Source: Candidatus Sulfopaludibacter sp. SbA3
GTDB lineage: Bacteria; Acidobacteriota; Terriglobia; 2-12-FULL-54-10
DNA length: 6,296 nt
Assembly: GCA_945865705.1 (NCBI GenBank)
Contig: CAMBEY010000174.1
Coordinates: 1-6,296, forward strand
Direction of reading: 5' to 3'
Shown: one piece after another, positions 1 to 6,296 of the stretch
How the letters are laid out: each line of letters starts with the position of its first letter
Position numbering within the stretch: position 1 is the first letter of the stretch
The notes under the pieces: generated by a model
Told to the model about the DNA's origin: nothing
The model's input: only the letters and a program-made list of their open reading frames with translations
The model's database searches: none
Program-made: the position numbers and the translations under genes

Positions 1-440
1 GGCATGAAGGGCGCGATTAGTCCGTCGGAGAACGCCACCGCATAGCCCAGCCCCAGCGTGCTGCGGCCCATCGCGCGAATCAGCAGTAGAGCGATGCGCC
101 GACCGAGGCCCGTCTTCGAATAGCCGGCGGCAAACATATAGGCAGCAAAGATCAGCCAGATGGTGGAGTTAGCGAATCCGCTGAGCGCCCAACTGAGCGA
201 CTGTGCCGGCGTGGGATACACCAGCCGGGCCGCCGCAGCGATGCTCACGGCAACCAGTCCAAGCAGTGCGGGCGGCAGCGGCTCGGTGGCGATGCCGGTC
301 ATAGCGGCGACGAACAACGCGAAGTAGCGCCAAGCCGTTGGAGTCAAACCCTCCGGTGCGGGCATCAGCAATACGGCACTGCCAGCAAGCAGTGGTAGAA
401 TCGCACGCAGTACCAGTTTGTTATTTATCGATACTCCCAT
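1..440 (-). CDS. DASS/SLC13-family anion (dicarboxylate) transporter, N-terminal part
   Basis: Reading the minus strand from an ATG at 440-438 gives 146 uninterrupted codons up to the window edge. The visible part is strongly hydrophobic, with likely membrane segments near residues 9-27, 36-51, 58-74 and 90-107. Recognisable family features are the GLTPTAWRYFALF stretch at 31-43, SGFANSTIWLI at 87-97, KTGLGRR at 109-115 and the GRSTLGLGYA region at 125-134. These resemble the 2-oxoglutarate/malate translocator and CitT/TtdT branch of the divalent anion:Na+ symporter family (Na_sulph_symp), inner-membrane carriers of dicarboxylates, tricarboxylates or sulfate. The family is usually about 450-500 residues, so roughly a third is present. 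The first SNT substrate-binding motif would fall just beyond the edge. The start is supported by an AGGTGA ribosome site 7 nt upstream and by an in-frame TGA further upstream with no other ATG between. The gene is divergent from the DUF5916 gene. The family call is firm; the substrate is unknown. Confidence 0.88.
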   Translation of the reverse strand, partial: MGVSINNKLVLRAILPLLAGSAVLLMPAPEGLTPTAWRYFALFVAAMTGIATEPLPPALLGLVAVSIAAAARLVYPTPAQSLSWALSGFANSTIWLIFAAYMFAAGYSKTGLGRRIALLLIRAMGRSTLGLGYAVAFSDGLIAPFM

Positions 441-447
441 CGCTGCT

Positions 448-453
448 TCACCT
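448..453 (-). promoter_or_regulatory. Ribosome binding site of the anion transporter
   Basis: The minus strand reads AGGTGA here, with a 7-nt spacer before the ATG at 440-438. It decides the start codon: the frame upstream reaches a TGA without another ATG. Confidence 0.6.
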
Positions 454-569
454 GCCGCTGAACTTCAACAAATATCTTCAGTCTATCCGTAGCCGATACA
501 ATCCGCTCAAGCTCTCCACGCAAGCCATTGGATCATCCTCTAAATCAGACCGGGATGCAAATATTCTTC

Positions 570-588
570 GTTAAAACGATTGATTAAC
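570..588. repeat. Short inverted repeat GTTAA-N9-TTAAC
   Basis: GTTAA at 570-574 and TTAAC at 584-588 are perfect 5-bp inverted half-sites around a 9-bp centre in the AT-rich part of the divergent region. The position between two divergent genes would suit a dimeric regulator. Such short arms in AT-rich DNA can easily arise by chance, and no known operator consensus is recognised. Confidence 0.25.
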
Positions 589-635
589 ATCTTATGCGCC
601 TGTGATTCTGCGGATTATTTCTCGAATAGTTCGGC

Positions 636-641
636 TATCAT
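636..641 (+). promoter_or_regulatory. Possible -10 element for the DUF5916 gene
   Basis: TATCAT matches five of six positions of the sigma-70 -10 consensus and lies about 60 bp before the chosen start codon, so transcription would begin near 648. No good -35 hexamer sits 16-18 bp upstream; GATTAT or TTATTT at irregular spacing are the nearest candidates. A tentative call. Confidence 0.25.
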
Positions 642-656
642 ACAAGGAGCGGTCAG

Positions 657-671
657 ATGGTTACCCGATAA
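657..671 (+). CDS. Possible four-codon leader ORF (MVTR) behind a strong Shine-Dalgarno
   Basis: AAGGAG at 644-649 is followed at an ideal 7-nt spacing by ATG at 657-659, giving Met-Val-Thr-Arg and TAA at 669-671. The ORF ends 29 nt before the best ATG of the DUF5916 gene and is in a different frame. It has the best ribosome site in this leader, whereas the DUF5916 start has only a weak one. It might be a mini-ORF that loads ribosomes or tunes translation of the downstream gene, or a chance Shine-Dalgarno. The peptide itself carries no recognisable function. Confidence 0.2.
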   Translation: MVTR

Positions 672-700
672 TTGAACGTCGCGCGGAAATAATACGACTC

Positions 701-3001
701 ATGACTCTTTCGATGAAATCAACGATCTCTAAAGTGGCGCGGTGCGCCCGCCCGGCGAGCTGGATCGCCGGCGCATGCCTGTGGACAACGTTGCAACTGG
801 CCGCGCAAACTACGCCTGCGTCTTCCCCCGCGTCGTTATCCTCCACAACTGCACATGGCCACCGCAGCGTCACCGCCCACGCCGTCGCATCGCCACCCGT
901 AATCGACGGGAAGCTTGAAGACGACGTATGGCAACAGGCCGCAGTCTCCGCCGGATTCATTCAGAAGGAACCCGCCGAGGGCCAGCCGGTTACCGAAGCG
1001 ACCGAGGTTCGGGTGATTTATACGCCGACCACTCTGTACATCGGTGTGTTCTGCGCCGACTCCAACCCGGCGGGCATCCGCGGCAGCGAGCGGCGGCGCG
1101 ATGGGGACTTGGCCGGCGACGACACGGTTTCAGTTGTGCTGGACACCTATCACGACCATCGCAACGCCTTCCTGTTCCGCACCAACTCGCTGGGCACGGC
1201 GTATGACGCGCTGATCTCCGACGAAGGCAAAACCGTGAATACCAGCTGGGACGAACGGTGGGAGGTTAGCTCTGCGGTAAGCGAGCGCGGCTGGTCCGTG
1301 GAATTCGCCATACCCTTCAAGAGTGTCCGCGTGTCGGAATCCGATAGTGCCAACGGCGGCAAACTCACATGGGGTTTGGATATCCAGCGCGACATCCGGC
1401 GCAAGAATGAGATCGCCATATGGAACGATTGGCGGCGCGGCTTTCAGCTTGAGAACATCTCGCAGTCCGGCCATCTGAGCGGCATCGAGGGCATCGAAAC
1501 GGGGCTGCGCATGCGCATCAAGCCCTATGTGCTCGGCGGATTTTCGCAGGTCGTTGACCGTCTGCGGCCCGCGCCCGCCGCGCCCGTTTTCAGGACCGTA
1601 ACAAAGAACGCCTCCGACATTGGAATTGAAGACTTGAAGATTCGGCTAACGCCGAGCCTGACCGCCGATCTGACGTATAGGACAGATTTCGCGCAGTCCG
1701 ACGTGGACGCGCTACAGGTGAATCTCGACCGATTCCCGCTATTTTTCCCCGAGAAGCGCGAGTTCTTTCAGGAAGGCTCCGGCATATTCGACATCGGAAC
1801 GGCGTCGCGCGGAACCACCGCAACCCTGCGGCTGTTCCATAGCCGGACGATTGGCTTGACGCCGCGCGACCGGCGGCCCGTCCCCATCATCGGCGGGGGC
1901 CGCATCACAGGCAAGCTGGGCGGATTTTCCGTTGGCCTGCTCAATGTTCAGACCGAAGCGTTCCGCAGCGACCGCGAAAATATTCTGGCTAGCAACTACA
2001 GCGTGGCCCGCCTGCGCCGCGACATTTTTTCCCGCTCCACCATCGGCGCGTTCATCATGAACCGCGAGAAAGGCGGCAGCGCGGATTACAACCGCATCTA
2101 CGGCTCCGACGCCATTTTCACTTTTGCCCAACACTTCACCGCCGACGGCTTCTTCGCCAAGTCCGACGAGCCGAGCCGCTCGACCTGGGCCTGGAGCGCG
2201 AACGCCAGGTGGGACAGTGACTTCTTCCTGCTCGGCCTCGAATACGTATCGCTCGACCCCGGCTTTCGCGGTGATATGGCCTTCATCCGCCGCGCCGACT
2301 ATCATCGCCTGGGCCCGCAGATCGCCTTTCGGCCGCGCCCCAACATTCCCTGGGTCCGCCAACTCGAAATCTCCGGGACGTGGGATTATCAGATGAACGC
2401 CTCGAATAACGTAGTCCGGCGCATCGATAAATACATCACACAAGTGTTCTTTCAGGATGGCAGCCTGATCCGCATCATCCCCTTCGACTATGAATTCGAT
2501 CGAGTCGAACGCGACTTCGAGATCGTCCCCGGCGTGGTCGTGCCCGCGCATCCCTATCAATGGAACGTCTACGTGCTGCGCTATCAATCCAGTTCGAAGC
2601 GCCGCTACTGGGCCAACATCGACTTCAGCCACCGCTACGGTTTCTACACTGGCAATATGTACAAACTTCAGACCGTTCATAACTTCAAGCTGAATGCCCA
2701 ATCGTCGCTGGAAGTCGATTATGAAATCGACAAGGCTTCGCTGCCCGGCGGGGACTTCACGCAGCATGCCCTGAACTTTGCCGTGAACTATGCGCTGAAC
2801 AATCGCTGGCTGACCAGCACCACCTTTCAGTTGGACAACATCGATCATTTTGCCGGGCTGCATTTCCGTTTGAACTACATCTTCCGCCCAGGCGATGATT
2901 TCTTTCTCATCTATGACGAAGGCCGCGAGACCGGCGGCATCAATCGCGGCGAGAAGAACCGTTCGTTGCAGGCCAAGTTTACCTACTCGTTTGATTACTA
3001 G
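701..3001 (+). CDS. DUF5916 protein with CBM9-like domain and predicted outer-membrane barrel
   Basis: The protein is 766 residues from ATG 701. The N-terminus has lysines and arginines, then a hydrophobic stretch ending LQLAAQ, a likely Sec signal peptide. Residues about 60-250 form a CBM9-like beta-sandwich: VIDGKLEDDVWQQA at 67-80, then the FRTNSLGTAYDALISDEG, WDERWEV and GWSVEFAIPFKSVR blocks typical of the family. The rest is the DUF5916 region with the hallmark FFPEKREFF at 348-356, followed by alternating aromatic/polar strands and a C-terminus ending FTYSFDY, as in outer-membrane barrels. Known from the family: exported proteins common in Acidobacteria and Bacteroidetes, annotated as carbohydrate-binding family 9-like, with no settled biochemical role. 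Inferred: an outer-membrane protein that may bind or pass an oligosaccharide or similar ligand. The frame stays open upstream to a GTG at 602, but that would bury the signal peptide. ATG 713 (762 residues) is an equally possible start. Neither has a strong Shine-Dalgarno. The gene looks intact, and a receptor gene follows after 222 bp. Confidence 0.87.
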   Translation: MTLSMKSTISKVARCARPASWIAGACLWTTLQLAAQTTPASSPASLSSTTAHGHRSVTAHAVASPPVIDGKLEDDVWQQAAVSAGFIQKEPAEGQPVTEATEVRVIYTPTTLYIGVFCADSNPAGIRGSERRRDGDLAGDDTVSVVLDTYHDHRNAFLFRTNSLGTAYDALISDEGKTVNTSWDERWEVSSAVSERGWSVEFAIPFKSVRVSESDSANGGKLTWGLDIQRDIRRKNEIAIWNDWRRGFQLENISQSGHLSGIEGIETGLRMRIKPYVLGGFSQVVDRLRPAPAAPVFRTVTKNASDIGIEDLKIRLTPSLTADLTYRTDFAQSDVDALQVNLDRFPLFFPEKREFFQEGSGIFDIGTASRGTTATLRLFHSRTIGLTPRDRRPVPIIGGGRITGKLGGFSVGLLNVQTEAFRSDRENILASNYSVARLRRDIFSRSTIGAFIMNREKGGSADYNRIYGSDAIFTFAQHFTADGFFAKSDEPSRSTWAWSANARWDSDFFLLGLEYVSLDPGFRGDMAFIRRADYHRLGPQIAFRPRPNIPWVRQLEISGTWDYQMNASNNVVRRIDKYITQVFFQDGSLIRIIPFDYEFDRVERDFEIVPGVVVPAHPYQWNVYVLRYQSSSKRRYWANIDFSHRYGFYTGNMYKLQTVHNFKLNAQSSLEVDYEIDKASLPGGDFTQHALNFAVNYALNNRWLTSTTFQLDNIDHFAGLHFRLNYIFRPGDDFFLIYDEGRETGGINRGEKNRSLQAKFTYSFDY

Positions 3002-3072
3002 CTGATAACTACTAGCCGGTAATAATTAGACGGCGACTCCTATACGGCCCCTCCCAACTTGTTCAAAACATA

Positions 3073-3101
3073 TTGACTTGAATTCCCTGCTCGCCTAGTA
3101 T
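3073..3101 (+). promoter_or_regulatory. Sigma-70-type promoter of the TonB-dependent receptor gene
   Basis: TTGACT at 3073-3078 and TAGTAT at 3096-3101 are separated by exactly 17 bp. Each hexamer has five of six consensus bases. Transcription would begin around 3108, leaving an untranslated leader of about 115 nt before the ATG at 3224. This is the best promoter match in the window and suggests the receptor can be expressed independently of the DUF5916 gene. Confidence 0.65.
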
Positions 3102-3115
3102 GACCTTAGTTCAGT

Positions 3116-3141
3116 CGGTACCGTATGGACGCGGGACCGTA
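3116..3141 (+). repeat. Imperfect 10-bp direct repeat in the receptor leader
   Basis: CGGTACCGTA at 3116-3125 recurs as CGGGACCGTA at 3132-3141, nine of ten bases identical with a 16-bp period. The first copy contains the palindrome CGGTACCG. The pair lies just downstream of the predicted transcription start, so it could be a repressor site or part of a leader RNA structure. The second copy overlaps the stem-loop at 3126-3155. Confidence 0.4.
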
Positions 3142-3155
3142 GCCGGGAGCGTCCA
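3126..3155 (+). promoter_or_regulatory. Stem-loop in the receptor 5' untranslated leader
   Basis: TGGACGC at 3126-3132 pairs perfectly with GCGTCCA at 3149-3155, a GC-rich 7-bp stem. Inside the 16-nt loop, CCG at 3137-3139 can pair with CGG at 3144-3146 around the loop TAGC. There is no U-tract, so it does not look like an intrinsic terminator. It sits about 70 nt before the start codon and does not occlude the Shine-Dalgarno. It matches no riboswitch class that I recognise. Its role is unknown; mRNA stabilisation or protein binding are possible. Confidence 0.4.
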
Positions 3156-3212
3156 ATTGACCCTTCCTGGTGGCCTGTCTCATCGGCAGTGAACATAACG
3201 GAAAATCGTAAC

Positions 3213-3219
3213 GGAGGAG
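3213..3219 (+). promoter_or_regulatory. Ribosome binding site of the receptor gene
   Basis: GGAGGAG ends 4 nt before the ATG at 3224, a near-perfect Shine-Dalgarno that fixes the receptor start and implies strong translation. Confidence 0.75.
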
Positions 3220-3223
3220 ATTC

Positions 3224-6200
3224 ATGGGAAAGCTTCACTTGTACTCAATCAACCTTTTGGCCTTGGCCCTACTGCTGACGCCATACTTGCGGGCCCAGGT
3301 AGGCGGCAAGCTGGAAGGCGTGATATCGGACTCCAGTAAATCCGTGGTGCCCGGCGCGACTGTTACCGCCACCAACACCGAAACCGGCATCGCCCGCGAG
3401 TCCACCACCAATGCCCAAGGGCGATTCGTATTCAATGCGTTGCCACCCGCGCGCTACGACGTTGCGGCATCCATGACCGGCTTTAAAACCACGCTGCGTC
3501 AGGGCATCACATTGAGTATCGGTGGCGATGTAATCATCGATCTAACACTGGAAGTGGGGACCGTTGCCGAGCAGGTTACCGTAACCAGCGAAGCCCCGCT
3601 GATCGAAACGAGATCTGCCACTGTCGGCGGTGTAGTGGAAGAGAAAACCATCCGTGAGATTCCTCTCAACGGCCGCAGCTTTTCCAACCTGATGGTCCTC
3701 GAACCCGGCGTGATCTTTACGCGCGCGGCGCGGCCCTCGACCACCGCCGGCACCGGCGAGAAGATGTCGCTCGGCGGCGCGCGCCCGCAGCAGATCAGCT
3801 TCCTGCTCGATGGCGCGGACATGATGGGCAAGGACGGGACCACGCCTGCCGGTGCGTCGGGCATGATGCTCGGCGTCGACACCATTCAGGAGTTCCGTGT
3901 TTCCACGAGCGCCTTTGGCGCCGAGTACGGGCGCAATGCCGGGGGCGTGGTCAGCGCGGTTACCAAGTCCGGCACCAACACATTTCATGGCACCGCGTTC
4001 CACTTCCTGCGCAACGACAATCTCGACGCCGCGCAATGGGAGGACAACACCTTCGGTCGTCAACAGCCCGAGTTCAAGCGCAACCAGTTCGGGTTCACTC
4101 TCGGCGGACCGATCATCCGCGACAAGACTTTCTTTTTTGGGAGCTTTGAAGGAGTTCGTGAGAGGCTGGGCAACACGTCCACCAATGTTGTTCCCAATAC
4201 AGCCGTGCGGGCGGGAGCGGTGGCGGCCAGCGTACGCCCCTATCTGGCGATCTATCCGCTGCCCAATGTGGCCGGTTCCGAGGCGCGGCTTGGCGGAGGC
4301 GTGGGGCAGTACTCCTGGGCAGGCTCCACCGATACGAATCAGGATGACTTCCTGGCGCGCGTGGATCATCAGTTGACCAATAATGATTCGTTCAGCAGCC
4401 GTGTTTATTTCGACGACGGTGCCCGCACCAATCCAACCAGCCTCGGGCTGCTGGGCAATATTCAGGACTCGCGCATTCAAAGCTATCTGGCGAACTACAA
4501 GCGCATCTTCGGCGCCAGCGTGGTGAATGATTTTCGCATCGCCTACACACGGACACGGCTGACCGTGGATGATGTGATACCCGAGGCGTTGAACGCGCTG
4601 GAGTATATTTCGGGACGCGGTTTCGGCATTCTCAATCCCGGCAGCGGAATTCAGGGCATCTCGACGGGCGGCACCAATCCGGCCTTTTGGACGCAAAATA
4701 TATTCGAGTATATTGACGACATGGCGCTCACCAACGGCTCGCACACGGTGAAGCTGGGAGGCATAGCCAAGCGCATTCAGTTCAACGGATTTTCCGCCGC
4801 GCGATTCCGCGGCCAATATGATTTCCGCACGCTCACCGAATTTCTCGCCGGCGATCCAAATCAATACGAGGCCGCCAACGTGTTTGCCGGTCCGCGCGGA
4901 CTGCGCCAGTGGATGATCGGAATGTATATGACCGATGAGTGGCGAGTCACTCCGCGCCTGACCATGAATATCGGCCTGCGCTATGAGTTTGTGAATTCGC
5001 CGACCGAAGTTGCCGGACGCATCGCCAACCTGCGCAACCAGCTCGATGCGGATGTGACTGTCGGGAACCCCTATTTCCTGAACCCATCGCTGAAGAACCT
5101 CGCCCCGCGCTTCGGATTAGTTTTTGATCCCATCGGCGATGGCAAGACTTCGATCCGCGGCGGATTCGGCATCTATCATGACCAGCTCTTACAACTGAAC
5201 TATCGCGTGGGCGCTTTCCGTGTGCTACCGTTCCAGCAGCGGTTCCTGGTTGTTCGGCCGGCGGGGGCGGCCGTATCCGGCATTCCATTTCCCAATGCCG
5301 GCGCCAACCTCTTGTCGCAGCCTCCCGCGCTTCATGACAGCAACGTGCAGATCGACATCACCCAGTGGAATCCGCACCAGCCTTACGCCATGCAATTCAA
5401 TCTGACGATGCAGCGGCAGGTAGCGTCGAACGTTTCCGTCATGCTCGGGTACCTGGGCTCACAGACGCGCAACAACGCGCGCAACCTGAACTGGAACACT
5501 TCGCTGCCGACCGCCATCATCAATGGCGAGAAGTGCTGGTCGGTCGCCGGATCAGCGTGCTTCACGGGCGCCGCTACGCCGCGCAGGAACGGGAATTTCT
5601 CCGCCGTGCTGCAGCGCGAGTTCGACTCCAACTCCAACTACAATTCACTCCAGGCACAGATCACCAAGCGCTCGGACAAAGGTTTGACGCTGAGTTTCGT
5701 CTACCAGCTCTCGCGTACCATGGACGAAATCTCCGGACTCGGCGGCAGCACCGACTTCGAGAACATCACCAGCTTCGCGATGGACCCGGAAGATCGCGGC
5801 CGCGATTACAGCCGCGCCGCATTTGATATTCGCAATTACCTCACCGTCAACGGTTCGTACGCGATTCCGGTGAAGCCACTCTCCGGCGTGACCAACAAGA
5901 TTCTTGGCGGCTGGAGAATCAGCAGCCTGCTAAACTACTCCTCCGGTGAGCCGTTCACGGTGGTGAATGCTTTTGACCGCGCGGGCAACAACACGCGCAT
6001 CTTCGGCAATCAGGAGCGGCCCAGCGTTGCGCCGGGAGCTTCTAATAATCCTACCAGCGGCACGACAGCGGGATGCACCTTCGTCAACGGCATTGCTGGT
6101 CCCTATAATCCCGCCGCCACCACCAACTCCGTAGTGCCCGGCTTGGAATTAGGCACGCCACATCTCTGGTATGATCCCTGCGCCTTCCAGCTCCAGGCTT

Positions 6201-6296
6201 CCGGGGTCTTGGGCAATCTGGGCAGAAATACCGTGCAAGGCCCGAACCTGTTGGGGTGGGATTTAGCAATTCTGAAGGACTTCACGATTAGCGAAA
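3224..6296 (+). CDS. Oar-type TonB-dependent receptor with carboxypeptidase-regulatory-like domain, 3'-truncated by the window
   Basis: The frame is open for 1024 codons to the window edge. Residues 1-24 are a Sec signal peptide, probable cleavage LRA/Q. Residues about 27-110 form a CarboxypepD_reg-like beta-sandwich: VVPGATVTATNTETG, then NAQGRFVFNALPPARYDV. The plug-like region follows, with IPLNGR at 146-151, FLLDGAD around D196 and EYGRNAGGVV at 234-243. The barrel opens with NQFGFTLGGPI at 287-297 and FFFGSFEG, and continues with many aromatic strands. Cysteine pairs C771/C779 and C951/C986 (in WYDPCAF) could form disulfides in loops. These are family traits of the Oar-like receptors abundant in Acidobacteria, outer-membrane proteins thought to import bulky ligands using TonB energy. 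Related proteins usually end some 50-70 residues after the KDFTISE motif reached here, so little is missing. No canonical TonB box was seen. It follows a DUF5916 gene and has its own promoter and Shine-Dalgarno. The substrate cannot be inferred. Confidence 0.92.
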   Translation, partial: MGKLHLYSINLLALALLLTPYLRAQVGGKLEGVISDSSKSVVPGATVTATNTETGIARESTTNAQGRFVFNALPPARYDVAASMTGFKTTLRQGITLSIGGDVIIDLTLEVGTVAEQVTVTSEAPLIETRSATVGGVVEEKTIREIPLNGRSFSNLMVLEPGVIFTRAARPSTTAGTGEKMSLGGARPQQISFLLDGADMMGKDGTTPAGASGMMLGVDTIQEFRVSTSAFGAEYGRNAGGVVSAVTKSGTNTFHGTAFHFLRNDNLDAAQWEDNTFGRQQPEFKRNQFGFTLGGPIIRDKTFFFGSFEGVRERLGNTSTNVVPNTAVRAGAVAASVRPYLAIYPLPNVAGSEARLGGGVGQYSWAGSTDTNQDDFLARVDHQLTNNDSFSSRVYFDDGARTNPTSLGLLGNIQDSRIQSYLANYKRIFGASVVNDFRIAYTRTRLTVDDVIPEALNALEYISGRGFGILNPGSGIQGISTGGTNPAFWTQNIFEYIDDMALTNGSHTVKLGGIAKRIQFNGFSAARFRGQYDFRTLTEFLAGDPNQYEAANVFAGPRGLRQWMIGMYMTDEWRVTPRLTMNIGLRYEFVNSPTEVAGRIANLRNQLDADVTVGNPYFLNPSLKNLAPRFGLVFDPIGDGKTSIRGGFGIYHDQLLQLNYRVGAFRVLPFQQRFLVVRPAGAAVSGIPFPNAGANLLSQPPALHDSNVQIDITQWNPHQPYAMQFNLTMQRQVASNVSVMLGYLGSQTRNNARNLNWNTSLPTAIINGEKCWSVAGSACFTGAATPRRNGNFSAVLQREFDSNSNYNSLQAQITKRSDKGLTLSFVYQLSRTMDEISGLGGSTDFENITSFAMDPEDRGRDYSRAAFDIRNYLTVNGSYAIPVKPLSGVTNKILGGWRISSLLNYSSGEPFTVVNAFDRAGNNTRIFGNQERPSVAPGASNNPTSGTTAGCTFVNGIAGPYNPAATTNSVVPGLELGTPHLWYDPCAFQLQASGVLGNLGRNTVQGPNLLGWDLAILKDFTISE

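Larger units (their letters stand above)
441..700. other. Divergent intergenic control region
   Basis: These 260 bases separate the divergent anion transporter and DUF5916 genes and look more AT-rich than the flanking genes, especially from 555 to 700. I see no convincing protein-coding gene. Open frames crossing it either run antisense to the transporter or are upstream extensions of the DUF5916 frame. It must carry the promoter(s) for both genes, but no strong -35/-10 pair stands out for either direction. The features I can point to are the transporter ribosome site, an inverted repeat at 570-588, a -10-like hexamer at 636-641, and a Shine-Dalgarno with a four-codon ORF at 644-671. Confidence 0.6.
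3002..3223. other. Intergenic region and receptor leader
   Basis: These 222 bases separate the DUF5916 gene from the receptor gene on the same strand. The first 70 or so contain no convincing intrinsic terminator: the only stem seen is GCCG/CGGC at 3015-3018 and 3031-3034, with a 12-nt loop and no U-tract. Some read-through from the upstream gene is therefore possible. The remainder holds a promoter, a direct repeat, a stem-loop and a strong Shine-Dalgarno. Confidence 0.6.

Noticed and set aside
338..574. Plus-strand 78-codon open frame across the transporter start
   Set aside because: About half of it is antisense to the transporter N-terminus; there is no convincing ribosome site and no recognisable protein features.
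740..785. Possible lipoprotein signal in the DUF5916 N-terminus (AGAC before the mature part)
   Set aside because: The residue three before the cysteine is Ala rather than Leu/Val/Ile, and a standard cleavage site LQLAA/Q follows; a normal Sec signal peptide fits better.
1739..2863. Long minus-strand open frame (374 codons) inside the DUF5916 gene
   Set aside because: It is antisense to a well-supported coding sequence, shows no recognisable domain, and its composition fits a shadow of GC-rich codons on the opposite strand.
3015..3034. Possible terminator after the DUF5916 gene
   Set aside because: Only a 4-bp GCCG/CGGC stem with a 12-nt loop and no following T-run; too weak to call a terminator.
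3158..3186. Second promoter-like TTGACC in the receptor leader
   Set aside because: No acceptable -10 hexamer lies 16-18 bp downstream, and the TTGACT/TAGTAT pair upstream is much better.
3542..4864. Long minus-strand open frame (440 codons) inside the receptor gene
   Set aside because: It lies fully antisense to conserved receptor motifs such as IPLNGR and NQFGFTLGGPI; a low-complexity Ala/Gly/Arg-rich translation typical of a shadow frame.
5365..5826. Plus-strand 153-codon open frame in another frame of the receptor gene
   Set aside because: It overlaps the receptor barrel coding region in an alternative frame and is rich in Arg/His/Gln without domain similarity.

Overview
The window looks like chromosomal DNA from a Gram-negative bacterium, most likely an acidobacterium (Acidobacteriota). 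This placement is inference. It rests on the moderately GC-rich coding sequence and on an Oar-type TonB-dependent receptor with an N-terminal carboxypeptidase-regulatory-like domain beside a DUF5916/CBM9-like outer-membrane protein, both of which are typically expanded in that phylum. There is no rRNA or other taxonomic marker here.

Layout: (1) Positions 1-440, minus strand, hold the N-terminal third of a DASS/SLC13-family anion (dicarboxylate) transporter that runs off the left edge. (2) Positions 441-700 are a divergent, relatively AT-rich control region. It holds the transporter's ribosome site, a weak candidate promoter, and a strong Shine-Dalgarno followed by a four-codon ORF ahead of the next gene. 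(3) Positions 701-3001, plus strand, hold a complete DUF5916 protein: signal peptide, CBM9-like domain, then a predicted outer-membrane beta-barrel ending in an aromatic residue. (4) Positions 3002-3223 are an intergenic region with a good sigma-70-type promoter (TTGACT-17-TAGTAT). It gives a leader of about 115 nt with a perfect 7-bp stem, a 9/10 imperfect direct repeat and a strong Shine-Dalgarno. (5) Positions 3224-6296, plus strand, hold a large TonB-dependent receptor-like protein, open to the right edge and probably missing only its last few dozen residues.

Taken together, this is envelope and transport gene content: an inner-membrane anion carrier, an outer-membrane protein of unknown function and a large outer-membrane receptor. 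A joint role in uptake of one substrate is possible, but the receptor has its own promoter and the substrate cannot be read from the sequence. I see no CRISPR array, tRNA, rRNA, transposase, phage gene, toxin-antitoxin pair or defence system. Nothing here amounts to a clearly new system. The points most worth a second look are the structured receptor leader, the small ORF ahead of the DUF5916 gene, and the unsolved role of DUF5916 next to a receptor.
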